Origin: Amphirosellinia nigrospora
Lineage: Eukaryota; Ascomycota; Sordariomycetes; Xylariales; Xylariaceae
NCBI GenBank assembly: GCA_004123355.1
Contig: SCHM01000001.1
Location: forward strand, 2,100,001 to 2,164,000
Reading direction: 5' to 3'
Length of the DNA: 64,000 nt
Under the pieces are notes generated by a model that searched no databases, was not told the origin of the DNA, and saw nothing but the letters and a program-made list of their open reading frames with translations. Position 1 is the stretch's first letter. The number at the start of each line of letters is the position of its first letter. The translations under genes were made by a program, and so were the position numbers. Below are positions 48,135 through 60,906 of the stretch, in pieces.

Positions 48135-48692
48135 TACCCCTTACTAAGTCTTATATACAGTTTAAGAAAGAAACGGAATAACACTCTTGTTAGAAATATC
48201 GAGATTAAAGAGCCTAGATATAAAGAAAGACGTCTCGTTGGTAGGCGAGTGTGTCTAAGTATGGTACACGAAGACGGACGGCACGGGACGGGACGGCACG
48301 CATCCATCCATCCTTGGGAGGTAATGAGGGATGCTGGTATTTCATGTTAAACGGTATGTGCGTGGTCTCTTATCAGAATCTAAGCGGAGTTTCCGGGGGG
48401 CTTGTTGCTTGGAATGAGGTCGATACCCTTTAAGGAAGGCAATGAGTAAATGGAATGAAGCGATGAATACCAAGTATATCAATCAACCAACTCATACACT
48501 ACCGGTTTATTAAACAACTATCTCTATGGCTTGAATTACATCTATACTCCATGATCTCCATGTCTTAGATGCTGGTTCGATCCTTGTATCGTCAAAAGGT
48601 ATTCTGTAGAATGTGTCTCCGTCGATAGAGAGGCGTTTTTCTCTCCTCTGGTTGTAGTACAGACTATACCAATATTACACATACATACAACT

Positions 48693-48711
48693 AGAGAGAG
48701 AGAGAGAGAGA
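48693..48711 (+). repeat. (AG)n microsatellite
   Basis: Uninterrupted AG dinucleotide run in intergenic DNA. Confidence 0.9.
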
Positions 48712-51525
48712 CCATCTGTAGTGTCACCTGCATGGTCCTTCTGCGAGGAACTTGGAAGTGTAGTTTGAACCCGTCGAGAGCCGTGTGGATAGATGCCGGG
48801 TGGCTGCATCGGAGTTATGTACTACATGCCCTTCCCTCCCTCCAAGGCTGCTACTACTACTGGAAGGGCACGAAGGGAAGAGGCGAAGTGAAAGAAAGGG
48901 CATTTTATTTATTTATTTATTCCCTTAACCTATAAAAATGCACTTCTCTATTGTTTGTATCGTTCTATTTATGTAGATACACAAGGCTCAGCTTGCCAGT
49001 TTTGTTTTTGTGATATTTTAGTTTTCGAGATCCGGGATTTCTACATCCTTACATATACACGTCGGCGGGGTAACTAAGCTAAAACCACTGTAGGTACTGT
49101 ACTAGTGTATGTATATGTATGTATGTGGTTCTAAATGATGTGCAGAGAATGTGTGTGAGTACAGTACCACCGTTAATGCAGGCGATCCGTGATCTCCGCT
49201 CTCCCGCGCTTGGAGTATCCCAACGCGGGAAAAGGGTTCTGGATCAGGGTCCGGGTAAGCATAGACGTATAGATGGAATGTGTATGTATCTAGAACCTGG
49301 CTACGAGACCTCCTTACACAGGGTAGTTCATCGGCTACTAGGTACCAGAAATATAGAGCAAGTAGAAGGATAACGCAAAGGATTCCTGGGATAGAAAGTC
49401 GATGATGATGATGGGTGCTGTATGGGGTTTTGACCAGGCAAGTAACGTACATGATATGCAGATAATCATGGCGCTAGCTGGGGGAACGAACGCTGCCCGC
49501 TGCATGGGCCTGGGTAGCTGGTTCGGCCGGCCGCGCAAGTTGATAATGTATGTGGTGTAGCATTATCTGCTTGTTGCGCCGCCGCGGTATTTCATATTGA
49601 GTACTTACATGTATGTAGTGCACGTTCACTACCAGGCATTAAACAGCAGATACGTTGTTTCGTCTCATGTCTTTCGGCCAACTGGGCCCTATTGTTGTGT
49701 TGTACGCCACTTGTTGAGAACGAAATGTCAGGGCCTTGCTTGCGAAAAAAAGACTAAATACCAAAGATTTTCTTCTCGGCAGTAAGGACGGATGGAGAGA
49801 CAGCTTCGAGCATGCGTCCCAGCTGTCGGAATCAAGATTGGCAGCTGGCTTGCTTTTATCTACCCTATGATGGTCCTGAAAGAGTCTGGAAACTCTTTTT
49901 GATTTGGAAGCGTGGGCGTGGCGTGGCGTAGTGTAGAATGTGTGAGTTCCATGTGGCCTTGCTGGGCTGTGAAGCCGACATGGTTTTTTCAGTTAACCCT
50001 CTGCTGCAAACTAATTATGTTCATCAACAATCGTCGTGCGTACGTACGTACTTGTTACTGCCGCCATTATAAACCTTTACTATGTAGATTATCCAGCCGA
50101 AGCCGATTCACGCCGCGGCCCTCAGATCCGGGTGGTAATCCATTTATCGTGAAGGAGGTACAGGAGTGCGCGGCGTTTGAATCACACCCATTCACGACCA
50201 GTAAGTAACTCGGTAACGCTAAGATCGACTGGTAGCTGTCTCGTCTCATACCTGTAGTGTAGGGCAATGGGGCAAATGGCGAAGCAGTGACTTCATAGCC
50301 ATGTACGATAGTGTAAGCCGGGGCCAGGGCAGCGGGCAGTGGGGTGTGGACAGGGGCAACGCAACACAACGCAGCACCAGCCAAGAAAATGGGCCTAACG
50401 AGTGATGCCAACGAATGGATTGCGCATTCGGGGACCCGTTTGGATGGACGAGAAATCCTACCCACCATCAAGCAGAGACAGGCCTCGTTGGAATGGGGGA
50501 CTGAGTTAGTCGTTCGCCACTGGAAATGTACGGCCAGACAAGCGCGGTTTTGGATCTGGTCTGATACTTTGGTTAGTACCAAGGTACCAACGGTGAGCAG
50601 CAGGCCAATATGTACAAAGAGTTTTGGTGCAGAGGACTAATCGCCGGGGTATTACAAGTAGTTGTCAGTCGTACTCAGTGGTCATAGCAGTACGGCAGGC
50701 CGGCAGACTCGGAATCCTTGGTTGCCTAACTCTGGTCATTCACGCCTTAACCATCTAGCTGTGAATTAGGAAGGGTGAGGTGAAGGTGGTATTTCCGGTT
50801 TGAAGTTGTTATTGCACTGCCGTACTTGTCGAGCAAGGGAGCCAACCACCAAGCCTGCCATTCAGCTGTTATTGTTATTGAGATTCAATTAACTGGGAAG
50901 CCGGAATTCTCATGAGGAAACCACATCATCTATCCCCACAGCTGGTATTGGAAACCTTGGGTACTTCTATGATGTCGAACCACCAAGGTCGAGGAATACC
51001 AACGCTGGGCAATTTGTGTGCTGCGCGTGCTAAAAAGAGGTACTAAGTAGGTATAAACTTCAGGGTCCCGTCGCTTCGTCAGGGTGCCATTCGGAGGGAC
51101 TGTACAGCGCGTCTGGGGCCCTGGCAACCTGGAAGTCCGCTGAAGTGGGCCGTAACAAGCCTATAAGTATACATGGCTAGACGGATGAGGGGTCGTCCCT
51201 TCGAACAGTGAACCCGGCAAGCGGCCGTACACTACACTACGCCACGGGATGCGATGCATGGCAGGGATCTTTTGGTCAATGTTTCTGGAAAAGGCATTGG
51301 AAATGCCACATCCGCACGCCAGGGCAGGCCATACGGCTACATAATAACAACATGTTGGTCCGTCCTACAGGATTGCCTCGGAGCGGTATCGAGTGGATGA
51401 ACGGCTTGGATGAGCATGCTATAAATGTAAATTAGTATGACGAAGCAGTCGAGATAAGTGCCGTCTGGTGGGTTATTTATAATGTGTGAGTGATTGATGG
51501 ACGGATTTGATGGGGGAGGTGGAGT

Positions 51526-51544
51526 GGCAGGCAGGCAGGCAGGC
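51526..51544 (+). repeat. (GCAG)n microsatellite
   Basis: Four to five tandem GGCA/GCAG units in intergenic DNA, about 110 bp left of the MITE. Confidence 0.85.
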
Positions 51545-51654
51545 GGTGGATCAAAGTACAGCAGACAACCTGCCAGCCATGGTTAGAGGTTGCTCTGCTC
51601 TGCTCTGCTGACTTGTGGCACAATGTCGGACCAGGACAATAATAGGTAATAATA

Positions 51655-52011
51655 CGGAGGTTTGTGTCACTATTGATCATTATCCTTGGCAATAGTATAA
51701 AGTACAAATGGGGGGCTCACACACGGTGTGACGGCTTGGCAACCAGCTCATCGGGCCGCTTGCAGCCCGACAGTCTCAGCAGAAAGTTAGCTAGGTATCT
51801 ATTCTACTAGGCTAAGCCCTGAACTCCGCTCTAGCTAACGATTAATATGTCCCATCTGCACTAACGGTATAGCGCAGTTAGTAGTCTATGACTTTATAGA
51901 CTACTGCCGGCCCGAAACACTGGTTGCCAAGCCGTCACACCGTGTATGAGCTCCCCCATTTGCACTTACACCATTGCCAAGGATAATGATCAATAGTGAC
52001 ACAAACCTCCG
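51655..52011. mobile_element. 357-bp non-autonomous inverted-repeat element (MITE), TA target duplication
   Basis: The element begins CGGAGGTTTGTGTCACTATT and ends with its reverse complement, ending ACAAACCTCCG. The terminal inverted repeats are about 100 bp long with few mismatches (left about 51655-51757, right about 51910-52011). A unique core of about 150 bp lies between them. It is flanked on both sides by TA, the target duplication of Tc1/mariner-like transposases. There is no coding capacity. The close match of the arms suggests a fairly recent insertion. Confidence 0.82.
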
Positions 52012-54131
52012 TACCTTAGTAGCGTAAGTAATGACGGAGGCTCAAAGGACCTCGGTAGCGTGTGTGAATCGGAATTGCAGTGCTAAGTGCGCTACAATGA
52101 GACGGCGGGTAGTTCCTTGAGTAAGGTAATAGCAGCATATACATACTTTATATATATCCTGAGGATTTCCCTGCCTTTCGCCTTTGGGTAGAATAATGGA
52201 TGCAATATGCTGCTGTCTGGTACAAGAATTGATTGATGGTCATGCAAGAAACTCTCCAATACAACACCCGGGATAAACAGGACGGGAACCTTGGAACTTT
52301 GGAAGTGAGATACAACTGTGCGTCCTAGGGAGCTAAAACACCGTGAAACTGGCAGACCTGGATTAGAGTTTCGGACTGTGTGCTGTCATATAAAGGCCAT
52401 AGAATTGCACAGTATGTAGAAGGTATTAATCAGCCATAACACTGTCACGTTCACAGTAAGTCGGCGGGATAAGTCACTCGACTTGAGAGTTTAAGCAAGT
52501 ACCTAATGTATCTAGATGTGACTTGAAACTGGAAATTGGCAACCTCAGAAGTCATTGGGGCATTGGGGCAATTCTTGCTAGGTAATTATCAAACCGGACT
52601 CGTGCCTTGCTCGCCCTGCAGTCGCTGTCACAGCGAGTTTGATTTGTGCTTAAGCTACCTCGGAGGTGTCAGTACCTAGGTAGGTAGGGTGGCTTAAGCT
52701 TAAGCACATCCAAAGGTCAAGGAGGTACACTACAGCCGGCGCCGCAGGGCCCCAGCGTTCCACGTTCCAGCGTTTCTAGCGTGTTGGCGTGCATCGCATC
52801 AAATCCCTCTCTCCGTCTCTCTATCTGTCTTCTATCCGGCCCACTACAAACTTGGAACAAAAGCAGAAGTCCAAAGTGGATAACTATTTCTTGAATCTAA
52901 GAAGTGGAATTCTACATGTCTAAATCGATTCTCTGCTTTCCTTCCCACACACATGACACATATGTCGACGAAATTATAGGGAGATTCAGGTTCATTTTCC
53001 AAAAGAGAACGTGCGTAGGCTAGCAACTCAGCTCAACTCTCTCGGTTAGGCCCCGCCGCCACCCTCCCGGGCTGCTTGCTTAGCACTATATCTCAAGTAC
53101 CTACCTGAAGTACCTACGCGCACACACACACACACCAACACACACTCACACAAACACATTTTAGTCGATCGAGCCAGCAACGAACACAACCACAATCATG
53201 AGCACAAGCAGGTGACGCAAACTCGAAGAAATCTGCCCCAACTACGCATTTACCACCTACCTGTCTCTGTCTGGAAGGCCCGCCTAAGAACCAGACAGAG
53301 ATTTGCCTTACACCGTTTCCTAGCCAGCATCTCTTCCAAGGCGTCAAGGACCATCCCATCTCTCTCTAACCCAACCGACAACCCACCACAAGTACCTAGC
53401 CGCGCTCTCCAATCGCTGATTAGTACATGCTTTCTCTTCTGCCTACGACCATCCTAACTTTAGGGATCTTTTAGAAGCTTGGTACAGCTAAGGCCCGCTA
53501 TCGCTATCCAGCGCTGCCATTCAACACCTGCACTTCCTCTTGAGCACCTCGCCTAAGGGTTGGTGGAAGGTACCTACCTGTGCTGGGTAGCAGATTAGGT
53601 GCTACCTCTTGGGTAATTCCCGCCGGCCTCAGATTCTGGTTCGGGTAGGTAGTCAAGTACCTAGGTAGGTTAGAGCCTAAGGCACCCCACCCATCACCAG
53701 CCAGTTAGGGCCTATCTAACCTCTTGAACCGGATGTACAGTACTGTACTGGCTGCCACGGCACTGGCACTAGACTTGACTGCGGTAATTGGGTGCTGCTC
53801 CTAATCGATTTACTGCACAACTGCACACGGCAGACGCTACCTACACACGCTACCTACAACGCCGCGCTCGACGACCGCCTGCTGCCACTGCTTTTTTCCT
53901 CTGAGGGCTCAGCAACGCCAACAGCAGGCGACCCCCCACCTCCCCGTCACTCCCGCTGTCACTGTCACTTCACCTCATTCACTGTCACTCACGCTCTCTC
54001 TCTTCTCCCACTCTCTCCTCTGCTCTTCTCTCCTGCCGTCCACACAACCCGTCCCTCTGCCCTGCTAGTCCGTCATCTGCTCCACGACGACGCATTCGGT
54101 TACGCCGCCGTCAGTCGCAGAAGCTCACACA
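52012..54131. other. gene-poor region and kinase 5' leader
   Basis: About 2.1 kb. It holds a hairpin with arms TGTGCTTAAG/CTTAAGCACA at 52645-52708, several TACCTAGGTAGG-type repeats (near 52670 and 53650), and a (CA)n tract at 53119-53160. The last few hundred bases are C/T-rich and are the probable long 5' leader of the LAMMER kinase. A 348-codon frame across 53792-54838 is out of frame with the kinase and not credible. Confidence 0.45.
53119..53160 (+). repeat. (CA)n-rich microsatellite
   Basis: Imperfect CA dinucleotide tract in the region upstream of the LAMMER kinase gene. Confidence 0.85.
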
Positions 54132-56653
54132 ATGTCAACTCCAACGACTGCCACGGCCACATTGCCTCCGCATTACCGCCATCACCACCATTCTTCGCAT
54201 CATCACTACCCGGCGTATCCAACCCTCTCGGCCAACGCCGCCTCTTACCGCCCCGTTGGTCCTGGTATTGGAAACGTCCTGCCCAGTCCCACCGCGACCG
54301 CCTCGACCGCTTCGACAGCCACTGTCCCAAATCGACATTCGCAGCAGCACCAGCCTCACCAACACTATCATCACGCCACGGCTGCCTCTGCTGCATCGTC
54401 ATACACAACAAATCCATCCTACTCCGCAGCCGATGTACCTTCAAATGGGGCAGTGGCTTCGGTAGCACCTGCAAGACACCTTTCTGCAAGGACCCATTCC
54501 ACTCCTCACTCAGAGGCACATCACGTCAATATGCTCCGTCGACATACTCAGAACCCAACCGAGGAAGCGTCGGAGGTCGAAGGAACCTGATTGGAAACAG
54601 TTCTACAAGAATGGCTTGCCTAAAAGAGATTATCGTCATAGCTGATGACACCCCGAAACCGAGTCCCAACCGTCCACCGCCACGACGTCCAGGACGTATA
54701 CGAATGACACCACCAACAGCTCGGCGAATAAGCAGGCTACTCGCCATGTGGCTAAAAGACGAAAAAGGAAGAGGATTTGTATGCCGAATCACTCTACGAT
54801 GCCAGATTGAATGGTGCATATCAACAACCATCGAATAGTGGCTCCGCCTCGACCGATCGTACTACTTCAGCCTACAACACTACTGCACCCACATCTCTTT
54901 CATCAAATGGGCACCACGAATACGAAGCCCCCCAGACGGGCCAAGAAGCGTAAGCGCACTCGACAGCAGATCGCTCAAGATGCGAAGCGGAGAGAAGTCG
55001 AGGCGCTTGGTGACGGTTTCCATGAGTACCAGCCTCCTGAGAAACCGATAAAAAAGTCTGGCGAAGTGACAGTCCGCACCGTTAACGACGTGAGTGGCTT
55101 GTCTCTTACATTTGTCATCAGATCAGATATTGACCGAGTTACTAGCGTTCACATCAAGCGGTTGTCAAAATTGATGACGATGACGGCCACTACATAGTTG
55201 TCCCCGAAGCTGATCTCACATCACAATGTTAGTATTTTGTACCCCTCTACAGTCATTGTACGCTGATGTCTAACTGCTACATAGATCAAATAAGGAAACT
55301 TCTGGGGCAAGGCACATTTGGTAAAGTGGTCGAGGCCCGGGATCGTAGGCGAAACAAGCTTGTTGCCATCAAGATCATCCGAGCAGTACAAAAATACCGT
55401 GATGCTTCGAGAATCGAACTACGGGTGCTCCAGACTCTCAAGGCCAACGACGCAGAAAACCGCAATCGATGCATCCATTTACGGGACTGCTTCGACTTCC
55501 GCGGGCACATCTGCATAGTAATGGACCTGCTTGGTTCTAGTGTTTTTGATTTTTTGAAAGGCAATAACTTTGTTCCTTTCCCTAACAGCCAAATACAGAG
55601 TTTCGCCCGCCAATTATTAACGAGCGTTGCCTGTGAGTCTAGCCGAGCAAGCTATCCGTGTTGAGTGTTGACATATACTACCTAGTTCTCCATGACCTAA
55701 ACCTCATCCACACCGATCTCAAACCCGAGAATATCCTCCTCTGCGACAGCGCTTATCAGACTTTCACTTATAACCGGCGGATACCATCGTCTACCAATGG
55801 AACCAACCGGCAAGCCACACAACGGAAAGTCCTTCTTGACACCGAGATCCGTCTGATAGATTTTGGATCGGCTACGTTCGATGATGAATACCATTCATCT
55901 GTTGTTTCCACGCGGCATTATCGTGCCCCTGAGATCATTCTGGGCCTTGGCTGGTCCTTCCCGTGTGACATTTGGAGTATAGGATGCATCCTGGTCGAGT
56001 TCTTTACTGGGATGCCCTGTTTCAGACTCACGATAATCTTGAGCACCTAGCCATGATGGAAAACGTGTGTGACAGTCGAATCGACACGCATCTCGTGCAG
56101 ATGGTCAACAAATCGGCGACACGTAGCAATGCTAATTCTCCTGCCAAGTATGTTTCACATCACTCACGGAAGCAAAGCTCTCTCTCTTACTAATACAAAA
56201 TCAGGTATTTCAAACGTTTGAAAATTAGACTACCCACAACCGAGACCACAAGAGCCTCGAGACGATTTGTTAGAACATGAAGCGTTGAATGTAAGTCTAT
56301 ACTATAACGGGTTCAGTCTCGGTCTAACGCAATATCAGGATATTATCCCCAACAAACACTTTTTTCCGGCTCTTCTTAGATCTTCTACAGAAGATCTTCG
56401 TCTATGATCCAGCCAAACGAATCACTGCCCGCCAGGCTTTAGCGCATCCGTGGTTTCGGGAGGCCACTATTCTGATGATGGGACCGAGGCTTTAAAAATA
56501 CGGCTAGAACGTATGAGAGATAGCGATTACCATACATCCGGGTTCCGATCGCAGTGTAGTGAAACTATAAACTTCAGCAGCGTTAGTATCAGCAAGGAAA
56601 CATGTACACTTCACCAGGACGAGGGTTTTATGATACATATGTTGCGGTTATGA
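54132..56653 (+). CDS. LAMMER (CDC-like, Lkh1/Kns1-type) dual-specificity protein kinase
   Basis: The ATG at 54132 opens a low-complexity N-terminus rich in His, Ser, Thr and Ala ([20 protein letters not shown]). Conserved pre-kinase blocks are [39 protein letters not shown] and [12 protein letters not shown]. The kinase domain has the glycine loop [15 protein letters not shown], the catalytic Lys in [10 protein letters not shown], the LAMMER-type loop [13 protein letters not shown], the Mg-binding [25 protein letters not shown], and the family signature EHLAMMENV in place of EHLAMMERI. The end includes [20 protein letters not shown]. Several introns are visible (for example near 55090-55140, 55225-55285, 55633-55685 and 56150-56205). 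Frame changes near 54645, 56010 and 56470 lie at homopolymers. LAMMER kinases phosphorylate SR-type splicing factors and act in cell cycle and development. The exact stop is uncertain. Confidence 0.88.
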
Positions 56654-57358
56654 TGCCCATAGTCTTTATCAGCGTGCATGGCAGGGTGGTACCCGAACGG
56701 CGTTTTTGACTAGCATTAGGTGGTTGTATCGAAGGTGCAGTCATTTTCCATAGACAAATTTGCCTAAGGACATTCATGATGAAAGGGCATTGACATATAA
56801 TGTCCACTAAATAATACTTTGCCCGGGCAATATTGCCGATGGTACATGGACCGACACATGGATGGACACTTGTGCTTCATTATGTGGTAGCTGAGGACTC
56901 AATCACGCCGAGAAAGCAGGCATTTGACAATCGAAGGAAACAATGCCTTCTAGTAAGTACAATTCCCTTTGAAATCGAGCCAGTGCTACTTTATTCATCA
57001 GGTTTTGTACCAACTACACATTATCTTGCGCCGTCGGCCCTCGCACCTACTTCGACCTGAACTATCGACAACAACGCAGACGTCCTTAAAACGAGCTGGT
57101 TACAACATGTATGCTGGTTCGAACAAAGAATACTCGCACTCTGTTGTGGTGTTGACACAATGACACAAAGCATTCAATGTCTTTGTCACGACAGCCATTG
57201 TTTGGCTGTTCTAGAGCAGGTAAGGTATATGAAAGGCACAATACGAGCCGATTCCACGCTACCAGTTCTTATTGACTACTCAATTCAAGCAAAACTATCT
57301 ACATAAAATTGACTTACCAGCCTAAATCTGTTCCACCGCTGATTGTGAAGTCAAGCTG
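56654..57358. other. intergenic between kinase and conserved unknown gene
   Basis: About 700 bp with only short frames. It contains the kinase 3' end and the promoter, and possibly a first short exon, of the next gene. Confidence 0.4.
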
Positions 57359-59681
57359 TTGACTGAGACTTATTACTACGAAACCTTCCATTGTCTTTCT
57401 CTCACCCTCCATGAGTATCGGATCCAAGACTTGTCGGACGAACTCGTCGTCCGCATCACCAAGGTCCTTGCGCGACGTCCCGAGTACGGAATTGCTATAC
57501 CTTCTAGACGATGGCTGCAGAGACAAGAAGAGAAGATGAGAGATCTTCCGAAAGAATTGTTAAGATCGTCAAGCCTTCTCAAACGTTTAGCCACGAAGAT
57601 CGCCGATAGCATTGATCCAAATATTGTGGACCCGCGAGCCGTACTCTGTAAAACCCATTCCAACCTGAATCCTTTCTTGATTCGCAGACTTTTCATCGCC
57701 CTCGCCTACGAGGTCACAGTTCACACAGATACCCTACGTTCATGGCCGGGCAGAACGTCGACGCCCAACCTTTCTGCTTTTGTTGGTCGACTTGATTCGA
57801 TCGCAGCATTGTGGACGGAACCACGGCTTTTTCACGACATTTACGGGCTTGCCCCTTCGACGGTCACCACGTATTCGTGAGATCTGCCTGTGAAGCATGC
57901 TGTCTTGCAGCTGTTGGTGCCAGTGGCCGGGCCTTGGCAGATCTACGAGCGGCTCTCCTGGATCGCACAGAACGACGCAGCGCAGTGCATTCAGGGAAAA
58001 ATCCTCGTCTATACCGTGTGGTCGAAGCTTGGATTGACCATCTCCGAAAACACCGCGAGGTAGTAGGCCGACCCGAGGACTGTAGAGCCTTGAGTGACGC
58101 TCTCATAGATGAATTGAGGATAGCCAGACCTCAAATTGAATCGTGGCGAGCCGAACAGAAGCAACGACACTCCATATTACGAGCTGAAAAACGCTCTGTA
58201 TATGCCGAACTCAGGAGAACTAAGACAGGAGCCAAAATCACCCCTCTACCCTAGTGCTGGTCACAGGAGACGGACGAGAGACGGGATTCCTGTTGCCTTG
58301 GCAAATGCGGAGAGCGCGCAGACCGAAGACGGTCCGCTATGTACAGGAACAGAGCTGAGAGTATTTATCGTCCCGATAGTCTTTCTGGATATTCTGAAGT
58401 GCTTGACGACAACGAGCTGTTCGCGACCTTCCATCTGGCCCTCGCCCCCTGCCCCTGAGCCGGCTCGGAAAGCGGGACCAGCAACGGTTTGCCTACCCAA
58501 TCTATTCTCAATCAATTCGAGCAAGAGATGTCTATAAACAAGCCTGGTCTCTACGACTTTGAAGACGAACAGTATGACGACGAAAGAGATTACGACGAAG
58601 AAGAGAGAAGTCGTGTCAAAGTCCAAGAATGGTGGGCCAGCATACTATGCGAATCTCAACTAGATTTCGGCCAGGATGATGCAAAATCTGTGGTATCAAT
58701 GGTACATCCCGCTTTCCGCCCTAACGGTAGTTATATCGCCGAGTCTGCTGTTCCGACCAGCTTCACATCAAGAAGAACCGCAGTCCTCTAGCTCGGACCT
58801 CTGGAGATCGCGGAACCAAATTGAGTGAATGGACAGATTGTACCGTTTACACAACAGATCCAACCACTGTTCAGGCCAGTGCTGAAAATGTGCCGCCACT
58901 ACCGAAGATACCCTCTACGTATAAGCATCGGCAGGTTTGCCAAGAGGCGATGATAAAACAGCCGGAGCATCTCGCGCCCACCAGCGAGCAGAATGGAGAC
59001 GAGTTCGACAATCCGAACTAAGCAACAGCCGACAGTTAATCCGCGCCAGCACGCGAAACACAAGTAAGACTAATATCAAGCACCACCTCGCGTCAAAGAA
59101 GGACAAGGGCGCACCACTAAACTGGCCCGCTCCGCCGCACGGTCGTCACTACCCCAACGGCACGAGACAACCCCGGCCCGAACCGGAAAGTCTTCCTACC
59201 TAACTCAGAAGTGGACTCCCCTTTTCGGCGCAACGCCACACGTTCCTCATGGACCGATTCAAGGCGAAAGAGAGAGCCGGAGGGGAACTCAACTACGTCT
59301 CATCATAACCACAAAACTCACACGGGTCGCCATAGTTATGCTGGACCATCGACCCAGCCCGCGAACACCTCGCCGCCACGCGCCTCTAGCTCTATTTATG
59401 ATGGAGGTAGCATATCAACCGTGTCCAGCTCAGTCCACGACAGCCAGAGCGTGAAATCCCTCTCACGACCTCCAGCTCCGGCTCCGCGCACAATACTTAT
59501 AGCGTTACTCCATCTCGAGCGAGGCCTGGAGTCCAGTCACAACGGAAGCTCGTGAAGAATACCCCGATAGAGCAATTTCACAGCCTGCGACCGTCCAAAG
59601 CCGGACACGCCCGGCGATGGCGCGTCCTCTATCACGCAGCTGGGCGCCTTTCAGGGATGATGTGAGAAGTTCCCTAGAGTA
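57359..59681 (+). CDS. conserved fungal protein of unknown function
   Basis: I recognise no catalytic domain. The N-terminal half is well ordered and helical: LSDELVVRITKVLARRPEYG, IPSRRWLQRQEEKMRDLPKE, LLKRLATKIADSIDPNIVDP, LNPFLIRRLFIALAYEV, TPNLSAFVGRLDSIAALWTE. Near 57850, after a frame change, comes a cysteine pair in VRSACEACCLAAVGASGRAL, then YRVVEAWIDHLRKHRE. The C-terminal half is disordered and rich in Ser, Pro and charged residues (for example YDFEDEQYDDERDYDEEERS near 58540-58610). From 58200 on, the frame changes repeatedly (near 58255, 58480, 58790, 59020 and 59205), giving four overlapping open pieces. The first ATG is not clear: the open frame begins with a TTG and the true start may be in an upstream exon. 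The end is either of two stops near 59667-59681. Confidence 0.65.
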
Positions 59682-60239
59682 AGTTAAGTACCTTATGTAA
59701 TGTGTAATAATACGTATAGTATATTTTTCACTTAGCACTTATAGCTAACGTGCGTGATGGTGAGTTTTTTTGGCTTGGTCTGGTTTGTATATACAGGTAC
59801 TTAATGATGGCGCGTTATACCTCTGTAGCTATAGGTAGACTTATATGATAATTCAAAGCTGCTTTCTGGGTAGTGTTGCGAGTTATCTTTTGTATTGGGT
59901 TTTTGTGTGTGTACTACGTACACTGAAGCTATAGTAACCTTGTGGTAAAGAACCGAAGCTAACAAAGGGTTCCTCAATCGTCCGGTTCCGGACAATGTTG
60001 ACCCCGCCCCGTCCCGGTCCTTCGTCCAAGTAGTTATCTATTTTTAAATTCTATCTTCTCTCGACGAGCCGCAGGTACGCGCGCATGCTTGGAGTCTATC
60101 AGGAACCTTGTGATGTATAGGGTAGGTCGTCGGTATGGGTTGTTGCACTGAGAGCCCCTAGGACTATCACTGTAGGCATAACATGGGGGTCCCTTTGTCC
60201 TTGATGTGCGCCTTGCGCCCTTCGCTCGCCATAGAAACT
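59682..60239. other. intergenic, no supported gene
   Basis: About 560 bp of AT-rich DNA between the conserved unknown gene and the 3' end of the kinase-like gene. No signals beyond short frames. Confidence 0.4.
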
Positions 60240-60906
60240 TCAATTATTGCAAGTTTTAAGATCATCCGCGGCCTCTGGCGCAGAGCGATGCCATAGCTTC
60301 CGGATGATATCGTACACTAGATTATCCTTCGTTATGAAAGTACCTACTCCCTGTCTATAAGCTTCTACTTGAACTTTCTCTTCTTTTAATTTATATGGGA
60401 TAGCCATTCAGTGATCTCGCAAAGAGTGGTGCCGAGGGTGAATAATTCCGCCGCGAGCGTGCCGCGAGCAGCTGGCCATGTAACCCGATAACTGGTTTCA
60501 TATTCTAAGAGGTGTTCAGGGTGTATGCCCGGTAGACTAAATCCAGCAAAGTCGCAGAGCTTGATGCTGAGATCATCATCGAAGACGAGCATGTTTCGAG
60601 CGACAAGTCGCCTCATATGATGCCGCGGTCATGATTATACTGCGTCGTCTTCGCCAGATCGGCTGCTACTTGTATATGACGAGTCGTGGCTGGGGGCTTG
60701 GCGTTTGTAAGCACTCCCGCAGTTCCCATGCAGAGCGCTCTCGAGGCGTAACGCCCATGCACTCGGGAATCCGTGAGTGTGGGCCGAGCAGCTTCGCAAC
60801 TGAACTGGTTGCACATGTGGCAAAGGCGGCGTGATCGTGCATCTCCCCGTCGAGCCAGAGCCCGGCGTTGAGGACGGAGGTGAAGTTTCACCTTTTCTGT
60901 GTACAC
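60240..60906 (-). CDS. small protein-kinase-like gene, frame-disturbed
   Basis: Pieces of a fungal kinase-like protein are in order on the - strand. VAKLLGPHSRIPECMGVTPR lies near 60740-60800. The region of the catalytic loop is readable as GDLS then ARNMLVFDDDLSIKLCDFAG near 60530-60620, a HGDLSARN-type loop. PGIHPEHLLEYETSYRVTWP and AELFTLGTTLCEITEWL follow. After a frame change near 60400 comes VEAYRQGVGTFITKDNLVYD and IIRKLWHRSAPEAADDL to a stop at 60240. The Mg-binding motif is CDFAG, which still supplies the Asp. The N-terminal glycine loop and Lys are not seen. There are at least three frame changes, so this is either sequence error in a small gene or a decayed copy. The true start is unknown and may lie above 60906. 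Confidence 0.6.

Larger units (their letters stand above)
48135..51654. other. gene-poor region with microsatellites
   Basis: About 3.5 kb downstream of sideroflexin. It contains an (AG)n tract at 48693-48711 and a (GCAG)n tract at 51526-51544. All open frames are short and overlap one another in several frames, with no family resemblance. I see no RNA gene. Confidence 0.45.

Noticed and set aside
53792-54838. 348-codon open frame on the + strand
   Set aside because: It overlaps the LAMMER kinase start in another frame, is rich in low-complexity Ser/Pro/Arg and matches nothing.
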